DNA from: Mycobacterium sp. ELW1
GTDB lineage: Bacteria; Actinomycetota; Actinomycetes; Mycobacteriales; Mycobacteriaceae
DNA length: 64,000 nucleotides
NCBI RefSeq assembly: GCF_008329905.1
Contig: NZ_CP032155.1
Span: 620,001 to 684,000 of the forward strand
Reading direction: 5' to 3'
Shown here: one piece after another, positions 24,577 through 34,797 of the stretch
How positions within the stretch are numbered: position 1 is the first letter of the stretch
Layout of the letters: each line of letters opens with the position of its first letter
Translations under genes and position numbers: made by a program
The notes under the pieces: model-generated
Database searches by the model: none
What the model saw: only the letters and a program-made list of their open reading frames with translations
Told to the model about the DNA's origin: nothing

Positions 24577-25833
24577 ATGATCGAATGGTCGGACACCGAC
24601 ATCATCATGCGCGACACCGTGCGGGAGTTCATCGCCAAGGAGATCCGGCCGCATATCGAGGAGCTCGAGGACGGAAGCCGGTCGCCGTATCCGATCGCGC
24701 GAAAGCTGTTCAGCGAGTTCGGCCTTGATGTGATGGCCGCCGAAGCGGTGAAGACGATGCTGGATCGGGAACGGGCGAAGGCGGAGTCCCGGGACACCGC
24801 CCCGTCCACCTCCAAGGGGGGAGGTTTGGGTGATCTGGGCGCGCAAGCGTCGATGGCCGCTGTCCTGGTGACCGAACTCGCCGCGGTGAGCATCGGTCTG
24901 CTGTCCACCATTGGGGTCAGCCTCGGCCTCGGCGCCTCTACGATCATGTCGCGCGGGACGCTCGCGCAGAAGGAACGTTGGCTCCCCGAACTGATGACGC
25001 TCGAGAAGATCGCAGCGTGGGCGATCACCGAACCAGATGCCGGCTCCGATGCGTTCGGGGGAATGAAAACCTATGTGCGGCGCGACGGTTCCGATTACAT
25101 CCTGAACGGCCAGAAGACGTTCATCACCAACGGCCCAGACGCCGACGTCATCGTGGTATACGCGAAGCTCGATGAGGGCACGGACTCCCGCATCGACAAG
25201 CGAGACCGGCCGGTGCTCACGTTCGTGCTCGACGCCGGCATGCCGGGCCTGACCCAGGGCAGGCCGTTCAAGAAGATGGGCATGATGTCCTCGCCCACCG
25301 GGGAGCTGTTCTTCGACAACGTTCGCCTCGGCCGAGACCGGCTGCTCGGGGAGACCGAGCAGCACGGCGCGGGTGATGGACGCGACAGCGCCAGAGCGAA
25401 TTTCGCCGGCGAACGGATAGGAATCGCGTTGATGTCGTTGGGCATCATCAACGAGTGCCACCGACTGTGCGTCGACTATGCGAAGACCCGCACCCTGTGG
25501 GGTAAGAACATCGGTCAGTTCCAGCTGATCCAGCTGAAGCTGGCGCAGATGGAGGTCGCCCGAATCAACGTGCAGAACATGGTGTTCCAGACGCTGGAGG
25601 CGATCGGTCACGGGCGGTTGCCATCGCTGGCCGAAGCCTCGGCGATCAAGCTGTACTCGTCGCAGGCCGCCACCGATGTGGCGATGGAGGCTGTCCAGCT
25701 CTTCGGCGGTAACGGATACATGGCTGAGTACGGCGTGGAACGACTCGCCCGGGACGCGAAGTCGCTGATGATCTACGCGGGCAGCAACGAGGTCCAGGTC
25801 ACCCACATTGCCAAGGGACTGCTTTCGCCATGA
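24577..25833 (+). CDS. Acyl-CoA dehydrogenase
   Basis: A 418-residue FAD-dependent acyl-CoA dehydrogenase: N-terminal helical domain, middle domain with AWAITEPDAGSDAFGGMKT, and C-terminal helical domain with QLFGGNGYMAEYGVERLARD. It introduces the 2,3-double bond upstream of the MaoC hydratase in beta-oxidation. The usual catalytic Glu of the IYEGT motif is Ala401 here (IYAGSNEVQ); isovaleryl- and long-chain-type enzymes place their base elsewhere, so activity is not ruled out. ATG 24577 follows the SDR stop by 2 bp; the stop overlaps the hydrolase start (ATGA). Confidence 0.9.
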   Translation: MIEWSDTDIIMRDTVREFIAKEIRPHIEELEDGSRSPYPIARKLFSEFGLDVMAAEAVKTMLDRERAKAESRDTAPSTSKGGGLGDLGAQASMAAVLVTELAAVSIGLLSTIGVSLGLGASTIMSRGTLAQKERWLPELMTLEKIAAWAITEPDAGSDAFGGMKTYVRRDGSDYILNGQKTFITNGPDADVIVVYAKLDEGTDSRIDKRDRPVLTFVLDAGMPGLTQGRPFKKMGMMSSPTGELFFDNVRLGRDRLLGETEQHGAGDGRDSARANFAGERIGIALMSLGIINECHRLCVDYAKTRTLWGKNIGQFQLIQLKLAQMEVARINVQNMVFQTLEAIGHGRLPSLAEASAIKLYSSQAATDVAMEAVQLFGGNGYMAEYGVERLARDAKSLMIYAGSNEVQVTHIAKGLLSP

Positions 25834-26654
25834 TCATCACCGGCACGGGTTGCTACGACGGCGTGCGTACCCGGGTCCTATCGGTGGACGGCGACGGACC
25901 GCCTGTGGTGTTGCTTCATGGTTACGCGGACTCCGCGGACACCTGGCGGGCCGTGCTCGATCAGCTCGAAGCCGTTGGCCGGCGTGCGGCGGCGGTTGAC
26001 CTGCCAGGATTCGGCTGGGCCGACCGCCGTCGACCCGGTGCGCTGCTGCCCCAGTTCGACGCCTTCGTCGACGAGCTGCTGAACGAGCGCGGGCCGGTCG
26101 TGCTCGTCGGAAACTCCCTGGGCGCGGCGACCGCCGTGCGCGCGGCGGCGCGCAATCCCGATGCGGTACAGGCGGTCTTGGCGCTCAACGACCCACTCAA
26201 CGCCCGGCACCTCCCCGCCCGGCTGGCTCGCAGCAAGCAACTGCCGCCGCAGGTATGGCGCACCGCGGCGAGGCTGCCGATCCCGGCGGGCGTGCTGCGA
26301 TGGGCCACCGGGACGGCGGTCCGACACATGCTCTACGGCCCTGGCGTCCTCGCCGACCCGGCGGTCGTCGCCCGGTGGCGGCGCACAGTCGGGGGACCTG
26401 CCGCGCTGGCGGCACTGGGCCGCTACGCATTGCAGTACGCCTACGAGACGGCCGGGGGACATCGCGATCTGCACATCGCGTGCCCGGCAGTCGTCGCCCA
26501 CGGCGCCAGAGACCGCATCATTCCCGTCCATGCCAGCCGTGCGCTGCACCAGCAGATCGCAGGCAGTGCCCTCGTCGTGCTGCCGCGTTCTGGGCACTGT
26601 CCGCAGCTCGACGACCCCCACGAGGTTGTCCGACTGATCCTGGGGCTGCTGTGA
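25830..26654 (+). CDS. Alpha/beta hydrolase
   Basis: A 274-residue alpha/beta hydrolase with an oxyanion-region VLLHGYADSADTWR, nucleophile elbow GNSLG (Ser96), and C-terminal SGHCPQLDDP with the catalytic His. No signal peptide, so it is cytoplasmic. It could release an acid or alcohol from an ester or thioester substrate of this operon. It overlaps the acyl-CoA dehydrogenase by 4 bp and the ligase start by 4 bp. Confidence 0.87.
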   Translation: MIITGTGCYDGVRTRVLSVDGDGPPVVLLHGYADSADTWRAVLDQLEAVGRRAAAVDLPGFGWADRRRPGALLPQFDAFVDELLNERGPVVLVGNSLGAATAVRAAARNPDAVQAVLALNDPLNARHLPARLARSKQLPPQVWRTAARLPIPAGVLRWATGTAVRHMLYGPGVLADPAVVARWRRTVGGPAALAALGRYALQYAYETAGGHRDLHIACPAVVAHGARDRIIPVHASRALHQQIAGSALVVLPRSGHCPQLDDPHEVVRLILGLL

Positions 26655-28258
26655 GTGTGCAGTTGGCCAACGTGCTGCGTGCCGTCGCGGTGCTGCAACG
26701 CCGGGGCATGATCAATCTCACCAACCCCGTCGAAATACTCACTGCAGCAAAGGCATTGCGTCACTACGGCTCTTTCGGGGGGCTCGTCAGCTACACCGCC
26801 GCACGCTACGCCGACTCGCCGGCGTTGACCGACGATCAGGGAACGCTGACGTTTCGCCAACTCGACCGGATGTCCAATGCGGTGGCGCGGGTCTTTCTCG
26901 ACGACCATCTGGGTGCCGGCTCGACTGTCGGATTGCTCAACCGCAGCCATCGCGGTGTGTTGATCGGCCTGGCCGGCGCCGGCAAGGCCGGGGTGCGAAC
27001 GGTATTGCTGAACACCGGGTTCGCTGGTCCCCAGCTCCGCGACGTGTGCGTACGGGAGGGTGTCGGCCTTGTGCTCGCCGACCAGGAATTCGCGGAGTTG
27101 TGCACCGCGCTCCCGGAAGACGTGCACGTCACGCTGAACTGGGTCGAGGACGCGCACACTCAGCCGACGCTCGACGAAAGGGCGTCAAGCCAATCCGTCG
27201 ATCGGATGCCCTATCCGCCCCGACCCGGTGGACTGGTGTTGCTGACCAGTGGGACCACCGGCACCCCCAAGGGCGCCCCGCGTGACCGGATCAGCCCGTT
27301 GCAGTCCGCCCAGCTGCTCGACCGCATTCCCTGGCCTGCGAACGGGAGCTACGTCGTGGCGGCACCACTTTTCCATGCCACCGGATTGGCCACGGCATCA
27401 GTGGGTTTGGCTCTGGGAAACCGGATCGTACTGGCCAGGCGATTTGATCCGTTGGCCGTCCTCACCGCGATCGAGCGGCACCGAGCCGGTGCGGTGATCC
27501 TGGTTCCGACCATGCTCAGCAGGATCCTCGACCTCGGGCCCGACGTCGTCGGTCGATACGACACCTCGTCGTTGCGAGTGATATTCGCTGCCGGGTCCGC
27601 ACTTTCCCCGCAGGTATGCCGTCGCACATTGCAGACGTTCGGCGACGTGCTGTACAACCTCTACGGCTCCACCGAGGTCGCCACCGCGGCGGTCGCGACG
27701 CCCCAAGAGCTCCGTATCGCGCCAGGTACGGTCGGCCGCCCCCCGGTCGGGTGCCGTATCGCAGCCTACGATTCCCGCGACCGTCTGATCACTCAGCCGG
27801 GGCAGAGCGGGACGCTGTACGTGTCGAGCGGCCTGAGCTTTTCGGGATACACCGACGGCGGCGGCAAGCGGGTCCTCGACGGGTTGATGTCGTCGGGGGA
27901 TACCGGACACTTCGACGACCGCGGGCTGTGGTATGTCGACGGGCGGGATGACGACATGATCGTTTCCGGCGGAGAGAACGTTTATCCGGTCGAGGTGGAG
28001 AATCTGCTCGTCGAGCATCCGGCGATCATCGAGGCCGCGGTGGTGGGTGTACCGGATCAGGACTTCGGCCAACGGTTGCGTGCCTTCGTCGTCGTCAGGG
28101 TCGGTGCCGCTCTGGACGCCGACGGGGTGCGGATGTACGTGCGCAGTCGGTTGGCCCGTCACAAAGTACCGCGAGACGTCGTGTTCCTCGATGCGCTGCC
28201 CCGCAACGAAACAGGCAAGGTTCTGAAGCGAAACCTGTTGGCCGGAGTCGCCGAATGA
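26651..28258 (+). CDS. AMP-binding acyl-CoA synthetase
   Basis: A 535-residue ANL-superfamily ligase. Motifs are the P-loop LTSGTTGTPKGAP, YNLYGSTEVATAA, SGDTGHFDDRGLWYVDGRDDD in pieces, and the C-terminal catalytic Lys in NETGKVLK. It activates a carboxylic acid to its CoA thioester, supplying the beta-oxidation enzymes upstream. The GTG at 26651 overlaps the hydrolase stop and gives a normal N-terminus; the longer frame upstream lies inside the hydrolase gene. An N-terminal segment of about 45 residues precedes the adenylation domain. It resembles mycobacterial FadD2-like long-chain ligases. Confidence 0.88.
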   Translation: MSVQLANVLRAVAVLQRRGMINLTNPVEILTAAKALRHYGSFGGLVSYTAARYADSPALTDDQGTLTFRQLDRMSNAVARVFLDDHLGAGSTVGLLNRSHRGVLIGLAGAGKAGVRTVLLNTGFAGPQLRDVCVREGVGLVLADQEFAELCTALPEDVHVTLNWVEDAHTQPTLDERASSQSVDRMPYPPRPGGLVLLTSGTTGTPKGAPRDRISPLQSAQLLDRIPWPANGSYVVAAPLFHATGLATASVGLALGNRIVLARRFDPLAVLTAIERHRAGAVILVPTMLSRILDLGPDVVGRYDTSSLRVIFAAGSALSPQVCRRTLQTFGDVLYNLYGSTEVATAAVATPQELRIAPGTVGRPPVGCRIAAYDSRDRLITQPGQSGTLYVSSGLSFSGYTDGGGKRVLDGLMSSGDTGHFDDRGLWYVDGRDDDMIVSGGENVYPVEVENLLVEHPAIIEAAVVGVPDQDFGQRLRAFVVVRVGAALDADGVRMYVRSRLARHKVPRDVVFLDALPRNETGKVLKRNLLAGVAE

Positions 28259-29658
28259 CGGAAGCGGCTGAATCGGTGGGCGTGGTCACCGCGCAGCTGC
28301 GCGCGAGTCAGCCGGATTGGGCGATGCTCCCCGTCTGCGAGCGGGTGCGATGGTTGTCGAGGTACCGGGATTGGCTGTGGGACAACCAGGCCCGGCTGGA
28401 ACGCCTGCTGATGCAGGAGACCGGCAAGCCCGCCACCGAGGCCGGGATGGAGATCCCGTATGTTGTCGAGGCGATCAACTACCACAGCAGGCGGGCACGC
28501 CGACTGCTTGTCGACCATCGTCCGCGGCCCCATGGATTGCTGGCAATCACGAAGCGGCAGTTGCTTGTTCAACGGCCCTATCCGTTGGTCGGTGTGATCA
28601 CGCCCTGGAACTTCCCGCTTGGTCTGTCTCTGCTGGACGCGGCGCCGGCGCTGCTGGCCGGGTGCGCGGTCGTGGTCAAGCCCTCGGAGTTGACTCCATC
28701 GGCGGTGTCGGCCGCGATAGCAGGCTGGGTGGAAATCGGTGCGCCACCTGTTCTTCAGGTGGTGCTCGGCGGCGGCGAGCACGGTGCCGCCGTGGCTGAC
28801 ACCGTCGATTTCGTCCAGTTCACCGGTTCCGTACGCACAGGACGGGCCATCGCCAGGGCGGCCGCGGAGCGCTTGGTTCCGTGCTCCCTGGAACTGGGCG
28901 GCAAGGACGCCATGATCGTGCTCGACGACGCCGACATCACGCGAGCCGCCAATGCCGCGGTGTGGGGTGCGATGGCCAACCGCGGCCAGATGTGTGTCTC
29001 GGTGGAACGGGTCTACGTCGAGTCGGCGATCTACGACGAGTTCGTGTCTCGGGTCGCAGCCGGCGTCGCCGGGCTGCGCAGCGGACTGGACATCGGCCGG
29101 TTCACCAGCCCGGGACAGGCCACGGTAGTTCGCAGGCATCTCGCTGATGCGCTCGCCCGCGGCGCGACCGCGCTGGTGGACGGCGGTGACAGCGCAGGGC
29201 CGACGGTGCTCACCGACGTCGACCACGACATGCTGTGCATGACCGAGGAGACCTTCGGGCCGATCCTGCCCATGGTGCGCGTCGGTGACGAGGACGAGGC
29301 CGTGCGACTGGCCAACGATTCCTGCTACGGCCTGTCTGCGGTGGTGTTCAGCGCTGACCCGCGTCGTGCCGAACGCATCGCACGGCGCCTCGACGCGGGA
29401 TCGGTGAGCATCAACGACGTGTTCGCCAATCTGTTCACCCTCGCACTGCCACAAGGCGGTTGGAAGGAGTCCGGTCTGGGCGTCCGTGGAGGCAGCGACG
29501 CAGTGCTGAAATTCTGCCGGCCGCAGGCGATTGCGGCCGCGCGGGTGAGCTTCCCTCGCGAGCTCACCTGGTACCCGTACACCCCGGTGCGCCGAACGAT
29601 CCTGCGCCGCGTTTCGCGGTTGATCGGTGCGCGCGGGGTGCGGCGCCGGTTCGGATAG
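28255..29658 (+). CDS. NAD(P)-dependent aldehyde dehydrogenase
   Basis: A 467-residue ALDH with WNFPLGL, the base Glu213 in LELGGKD and the nucleophile Cys247 in RGQMCVS. It looks like the succinic-semialdehyde/aromatic-aldehyde branch. It would oxidise an aldehyde intermediate to an acid for the neighbouring AMP-ligase, which suggests an alcohol or alkane-derived substrate for the operon (inference). It overlaps the ligase gene by 4 bp. A basic Arg-rich tail (VRRRFG) ends the protein. Confidence 0.9.
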   Translation: MTEAAESVGVVTAQLRASQPDWAMLPVCERVRWLSRYRDWLWDNQARLERLLMQETGKPATEAGMEIPYVVEAINYHSRRARRLLVDHRPRPHGLLAITKRQLLVQRPYPLVGVITPWNFPLGLSLLDAAPALLAGCAVVVKPSELTPSAVSAAIAGWVEIGAPPVLQVVLGGGEHGAAVADTVDFVQFTGSVRTGRAIARAAAERLVPCSLELGGKDAMIVLDDADITRAANAAVWGAMANRGQMCVSVERVYVESAIYDEFVSRVAAGVAGLRSGLDIGRFTSPGQATVVRRHLADALARGATALVDGGDSAGPTVLTDVDHDMLCMTEETFGPILPMVRVGDEDEAVRLANDSCYGLSAVVFSADPRRAERIARRLDAGSVSINDVFANLFTLALPQGGWKESGLGVRGGSDAVLKFCRPQAIAAARVSFPRELTWYPYTPVRRTILRRVSRLIGARGVRRRFG

Positions 29659-29674
29659 AGAAAAGGAACGCCAG

Positions 29675-30508
29675 ATGGCAACAATCAACCTGAGGGATCG
29701 CGTGGTGGTGGTGACCGGCGGTGCCCGGGGCATCGGGGCGGCGACAGCCGCAGCTTTCGTCCGGGCGGGGGCCAAGGTGGCCATCGGCGACGTTGACATC
29801 CAGCAGTCGGAGCGGACGGCGGCCGCGATCGGATGCTGGTGGGGCGAGGTCGACGTCACCGACCGGGCCAGCTTCGCGGGATTCCTGGATTCCCTGACCG
29901 GTGCTCTGGGCCCACTCGACGTGGTGGTCAACAACGCTGGGATCATGCCGGTGACCCCGCTGCTCGACGAGACGCCGGAGTCGATCCAGCGGCAGCTGGG
30001 CATCAATGTCGCCGGGGTCATCTACGGGACGCAGCTCGCCATGGAGCGGATGGCCCCGCGGCGCTCCGGTCACGTCGTCAACGTCGCGTCCGCCGCGGGT
30101 CGGCTGGGTTTCGGGGGCGTGTCGACCTACACCGCGACCAAGTTCGCGGTGAGCGGCTTCACCGAAGCGGTAGCGCTCGAAGCTGCCGCGACCGGCATCA
30201 GGTTCACCACGGTGTACCCCGGCATGGTCAGGACCGAGCTGTCCGCCGGGCTGCCCGACCACTGGCTGATGCGGACGTGCGCGCCCGAGGTCGTCGCGGC
30301 CGGGATCGTGGACGCGGTGCACCGTGGCCGGCGGTCGGTATACGTCCCGCGCAGGCTCGGCCCGCTGATTGCGGTCTACGGCCTCCTGCCGGCCCGCGCA
30401 CGTGCTGCGGCGATGGGCTTACTCGGTGCCGACCACCGGATGCTCGACGGAGACGGCGACATCCGTCGGAATTATGATTCGCGGATCGGTCAGAGATCAC
30501 CCAATTGA
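29675..30508 (+). CDS. SDR family oxidoreductase, end of catabolic operon
   Basis: A 277-residue classical SDR: VTGGARGIGAATAAAFVRAG, NNAGIMPVTPLLDE, VASAAG, and catalytic Tyr152/Lys156. It is related to the SDR at 45319-46182 (shared GVMP/GIMP-V-P-LLD-type region and GHVVNVAS). It may oxidise an alcohol to the aldehyde used by the preceding ALDH. AAAAGGAACG precedes ATG 29675, 16 bp after the ALDH stop. It is the ninth and last gene of the 21149-30508 operon. Confidence 0.88.
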   Translation: MATINLRDRVVVVTGGARGIGAATAAAFVRAGAKVAIGDVDIQQSERTAAAIGCWWGEVDVTDRASFAGFLDSLTGALGPLDVVVNNAGIMPVTPLLDETPESIQRQLGINVAGVIYGTQLAMERMAPRRSGHVVNVASAAGRLGFGGVSTYTATKFAVSGFTEAVALEAAATGIRFTTVYPGMVRTELSAGLPDHWLMRTCAPEVVAAGIVDAVHRGRRSVYVPRRLGPLIAVYGLLPARARAAAMGLLGADHRMLDGDGDIRRNYDSRIGQRSPN

Positions 30509-30513
30509 CGCGT

Positions 30514-30527
30514 AAGAAATTTTTCTT
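30514..30527. repeat. AT-rich inverted repeat after the operon
   Basis: AAGAAA-TT-TTTCTT directly follows the last operon gene. It is unusually AT-rich for this genome. It may help end transcription, but a two-base loop makes it a poor hairpin. Confidence 0.25.
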
Positions 30528-30598
30528 CCCAAGTCCCTGCCGCGACGGCTACCCCTGGATAAATTGGCCATTGCCAACCCGGGGGATGAGCCGAGACG

Positions 30599-30642
30599 GG
30601 GGCAACGACGGAGGGGATCGCTGCCCCACGTCTTGGTTTTTT
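30599..30642 (+). terminator. Candidate terminator for the catabolic operon
   Basis: GGGGCA (30599-30604) and TGCCCC (30622-30627) could pair across a 17-base loop, and six T's follow at 30637-30642. It sits between the convergent operon end (30508) and the end of the protease gene (30648). The long loop and the gap before the T-run lower confidence. Confidence 0.35.
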
Positions 30643-30647
30643 GGCTA

Positions 30648-31427
30648 TCAGATCCAGGCAGACCAGAACCGGGTCAGCTGAGACCCGATAGCTGCGAGGC
30701 CGCCGGGCACTCCGGAGAGGTCGAAGAACCAGAACACCACCGAGAAGAACCACTGGTTCATGGCCGGGGCCAGCAGCAGAACCAGCAGGAACAAGAACCC
30801 GAACTGCTTGGCCGGGGCCACCGCGCGTTGCGTTTCGGGGCTCAGGTGCGGCTCGAGCGCGCCGTAGCCGTCCAGTCCCGGAATCGGCAGCAGATTCAGC
30901 AGCAAGGCGGTGATCTGCAGGAAGCCCAGGAACGCCACCGCTGACCAGAACACGCCGTGGGCCGGGTCGTAGAACATTCGGGTGGCCACCAGCAGCACGA
31001 CGGCCAGCAGCAGATTGGCGGCCGGACCGGCCAGGCTGACCAGGGTGCGCTGCCGCGGCGTCATGAAGAACGTGCGGACGTAGACCGCGCCGCCCGGCAG
31101 CCCGATGCCGCCGAGGGCGATGAACAGCAGCGGAAGAGCCAGTGATAGCAGCGGGCTGGTGTACTTCAGCGGGTTGAGCGTGAGGTAGCCGCGAATCGCG
31201 ACGTCGTGGTCGCCGAAGCGCCAGGCCGTGTACGCGTGGCCGAACTCGTGCAGGCACAGTGACACCACCCAGCCGGCGATGACGAAGATGAACACCCCGA
31301 CGTAGGCCAGCGGCCGCACGGTTTCGGCAGCCAGCCAGGCCAGCACCCCGCCGGCAACCGTTATCGCGACGATCACCAGGAAGACGGGGCTGGGCCGCAC
31401 CGACTGGCGCAGCGGTCGAACGCTCAC
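30648..31427 (-). CDS. Site-2 protease family (M50) membrane metalloprotease, Rv0359-like
   Basis: A 259-residue membrane protein with about six hydrophobic segments. Zinc site HEFGH (His60, Glu61, His64) lies in the second or third helix; the third ligand Asp186 is in LLPIPGLDG. This is the M50 intramembrane protease arrangement. Substrate unknown. In M. tuberculosis Rv0359 sits beside Rv0360c, Rv0358 and purA; the last two neighbours are kept here, while Rv0360c (DUF3151) is 17 kb away. Confidence 0.9.
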   Translation of the reverse strand: MSVRPLRQSVRPSPVFLVIVAITVAGGVLAWLAAETVRPLAYVGVFIFVIAGWVVSLCLHEFGHAYTAWRFGDHDVAIRGYLTLNPLKYTSPLLSLALPLLFIALGGIGLPGGAVYVRTFFMTPRQRTLVSLAGPAANLLLAVVLLVATRMFYDPAHGVFWSAVAFLGFLQITALLLNLLPIPGLDGYGALEPHLSPETQRAVAPAKQFGFLFLLVLLLAPAMNQWFFSVVFWFFDLSGVPGGLAAIGSQLTRFWSAWI

Positions 31428-31465
31428 CTCACGAAACTACCGGAGACACCGCCGCGACCTGGTCC

Positions 31466-32074
31466 TCACGAGACCCGCAGCCACCCCGTGGTGTGGCGGT
31501 AGAAGGCCGAGCGTTTCACCTCTCGTGGCATCAGGGACCCGTCGCGAACCACCCGGGCGCCGGTGGTGCCGAGCTGGACGGCGCGTCCGGTCAGCCAGCG
31601 CCGCGGACGCATCCGGCCGGTCAGCACCGCCGCTCGCAGGCCGGGCATCACGGCCATCGGCTCGACCCGGACCGCGGTCACCTCGCCGTCGAAGAGCACC
31701 TGGTCGTCGACGACGGCTTCGCCCCGGATCACCCGCCCGTCGCCGGGGGGTAGCCAGAACGCGGCGTCCACCAACGCTGTTCCGGTTTCATCGCGGATCA
31801 GCGGAATGCGTTGTGCCACACCGGTCAACGCGCGCCGGGCGCCGCGCCACCGCGTCACCGCGGCGACCTCCACGTCGAGGCGTTCGAGGCGCATCAGCCG
31901 GGTCAGGACCGCCGCCAGGTCGGTCGTCGAGCCCACCACGATGACCCGCGAGGCCGCGGCGACGGCGGCGTCGATTCCGGCCGGATCGTCGCCGTCATGG
32001 TGCTCGAGGGACGCCAGCGCGCGGGGCAGCCGGCGGCCCCCGAAACGCAACACGGTGATCGTGGTGTTGGTCAA
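31466..32074 (-). CDS. Conserved mycobacterial protein, Rv0358-like
   Basis: A 202-residue protein starting LTNTTITVLRFGGRRLPRAL, with a Rossmann-like DPAGIDAAVAAASRVIVVGS segment and a C-terminal half rich in beta strands (RVEPMAVMPGLRAAVLTG). I know no function for it. The TTG at 32074 is preferred because GAGGAG lies 6 bases upstream; the GTG at 32080 would be almost on top of it. The open frame extends much further upstream antisense to purA, but that part is not coding. It diverges from purA across 69 bp. Confidence 0.72.
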   Translation of the reverse strand: MTNTTITVLRFGGRRLPRALASLEHHDGDDPAGIDAAVAAASRVIVVGSTTDLAAVLTRLMRLERLDVEVAAVTRWRGARRALTGVAQRIPLIRDETGTALVDAAFWLPPGDGRVIRGEAVVDDQVLFDGEVTAVRVEPMAVMPGLRAAVLTGRMRPRRWLTGRAVQLGTTGARVVRDGSLMPREVKRSAFYRHTTGWLRVS

Positions 32075-32107
32075 CGACACTCCTCGTGCTGCGCTCCGAT
32101 AGGGTAG

Positions 32108-34074
<1,967 letters not shown>

Positions 34075-34092
34075 GTCTGTCACCATGGCCGT

Positions 34093-34797
34093 GTGGCCGG
34101 CTCCGACAGTGACACCAAGCGCTCGTCAACCCTGAAAAGCCTGACCACGCCGCGGGCCGCCGCGGCGGCCGGGGTCGCGTTCGCGTTGTTGTTCGGCGCC
34201 AACCTGATTCTGATCCGCTCGTCGCTGCCCGAGGGGGCCCAGCCCGGCTCGCAGTGGCTGGACGCCGCCGGCGGCAAGATGAAGATCGCGGCGGTGTTGA
34301 TGCCGTTCGCGGGGATCAGCTTCCTGTGGTTCATCGGCGTCGTGCGCGACGGGCTCGGCAGGCTCGAGGACCGGTTCTTCGCCACCGTGTTCCTCGGCAG
34401 CGGCCTGCTGTTCCTGGCCATGATGTTCGTGACGAGCGCGATCGGAGCGGGTCTGGCCGCAGCCAACAATGCGCTGGGCCACGAACTGCTCGGCCACAGC
34501 GAGGTGGCGCTGTTCGGGCAGATGGTGGTGCTGACCCTGTCGAAGACCTATGCGCTGCGGATGGCGGCGGTGTTCATGATCTCGCTGGCCACGATCTGGC
34601 TGCGCACCCACCTGATGCCGCGCTGGCTGGTGTATGTCAGCTATCTGCTCGCGGTCGCACTGTTGATCGCCAGTGACGTCAGCATGTGGCTCACGCTGAG
34701 CTTCCCGATCTGGGTACTGGTGGTCAGCGTGCTGCTACTCGCCCGCGCGGGTGTGTTCGAGGATCACCAGGCGACCGCCAGGGACCGCAATCCGTAG
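34093..34797 (+). CDS. Multipass membrane protein, unknown function
   Basis: A 234-residue protein with a short hydrophilic N-terminus (MAGSDSDTKRSSTLKSLTTP) and about six hydrophobic segments, the first at 22-42 and the last at 205-222. No catalytic motif is visible. GTG 34093 starts 18 bp after the hotdog gene. The last 34 bp overlap the end of the convergent P450 gene. Family not recognised. Confidence 0.7.
   Translation: MAGSDSDTKRSSTLKSLTTPRAAAAAGVAFALLFGANLILIRSSLPEGAQPGSQWLDAAGGKMKIAAVLMPFAGISFLWFIGVVRDGLGRLEDRFFATVFLGSGLLFLAMMFVTSAIGAGLAAANNALGHELLGHSEVALFGQMVVLTLSKTYALRMAAVFMISLATIWLRTHLMPRWLVYVSYLLAVALLIASDVSMWLTLSFPIWVLVVSVLLLARAGVFEDHQATARDRNP

Noticed and set aside
28159..30021. 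Open frame of 620 codons on the minus strand
   Set aside because: It is antisense to the ALDH and SDR genes and shows no domain motif.
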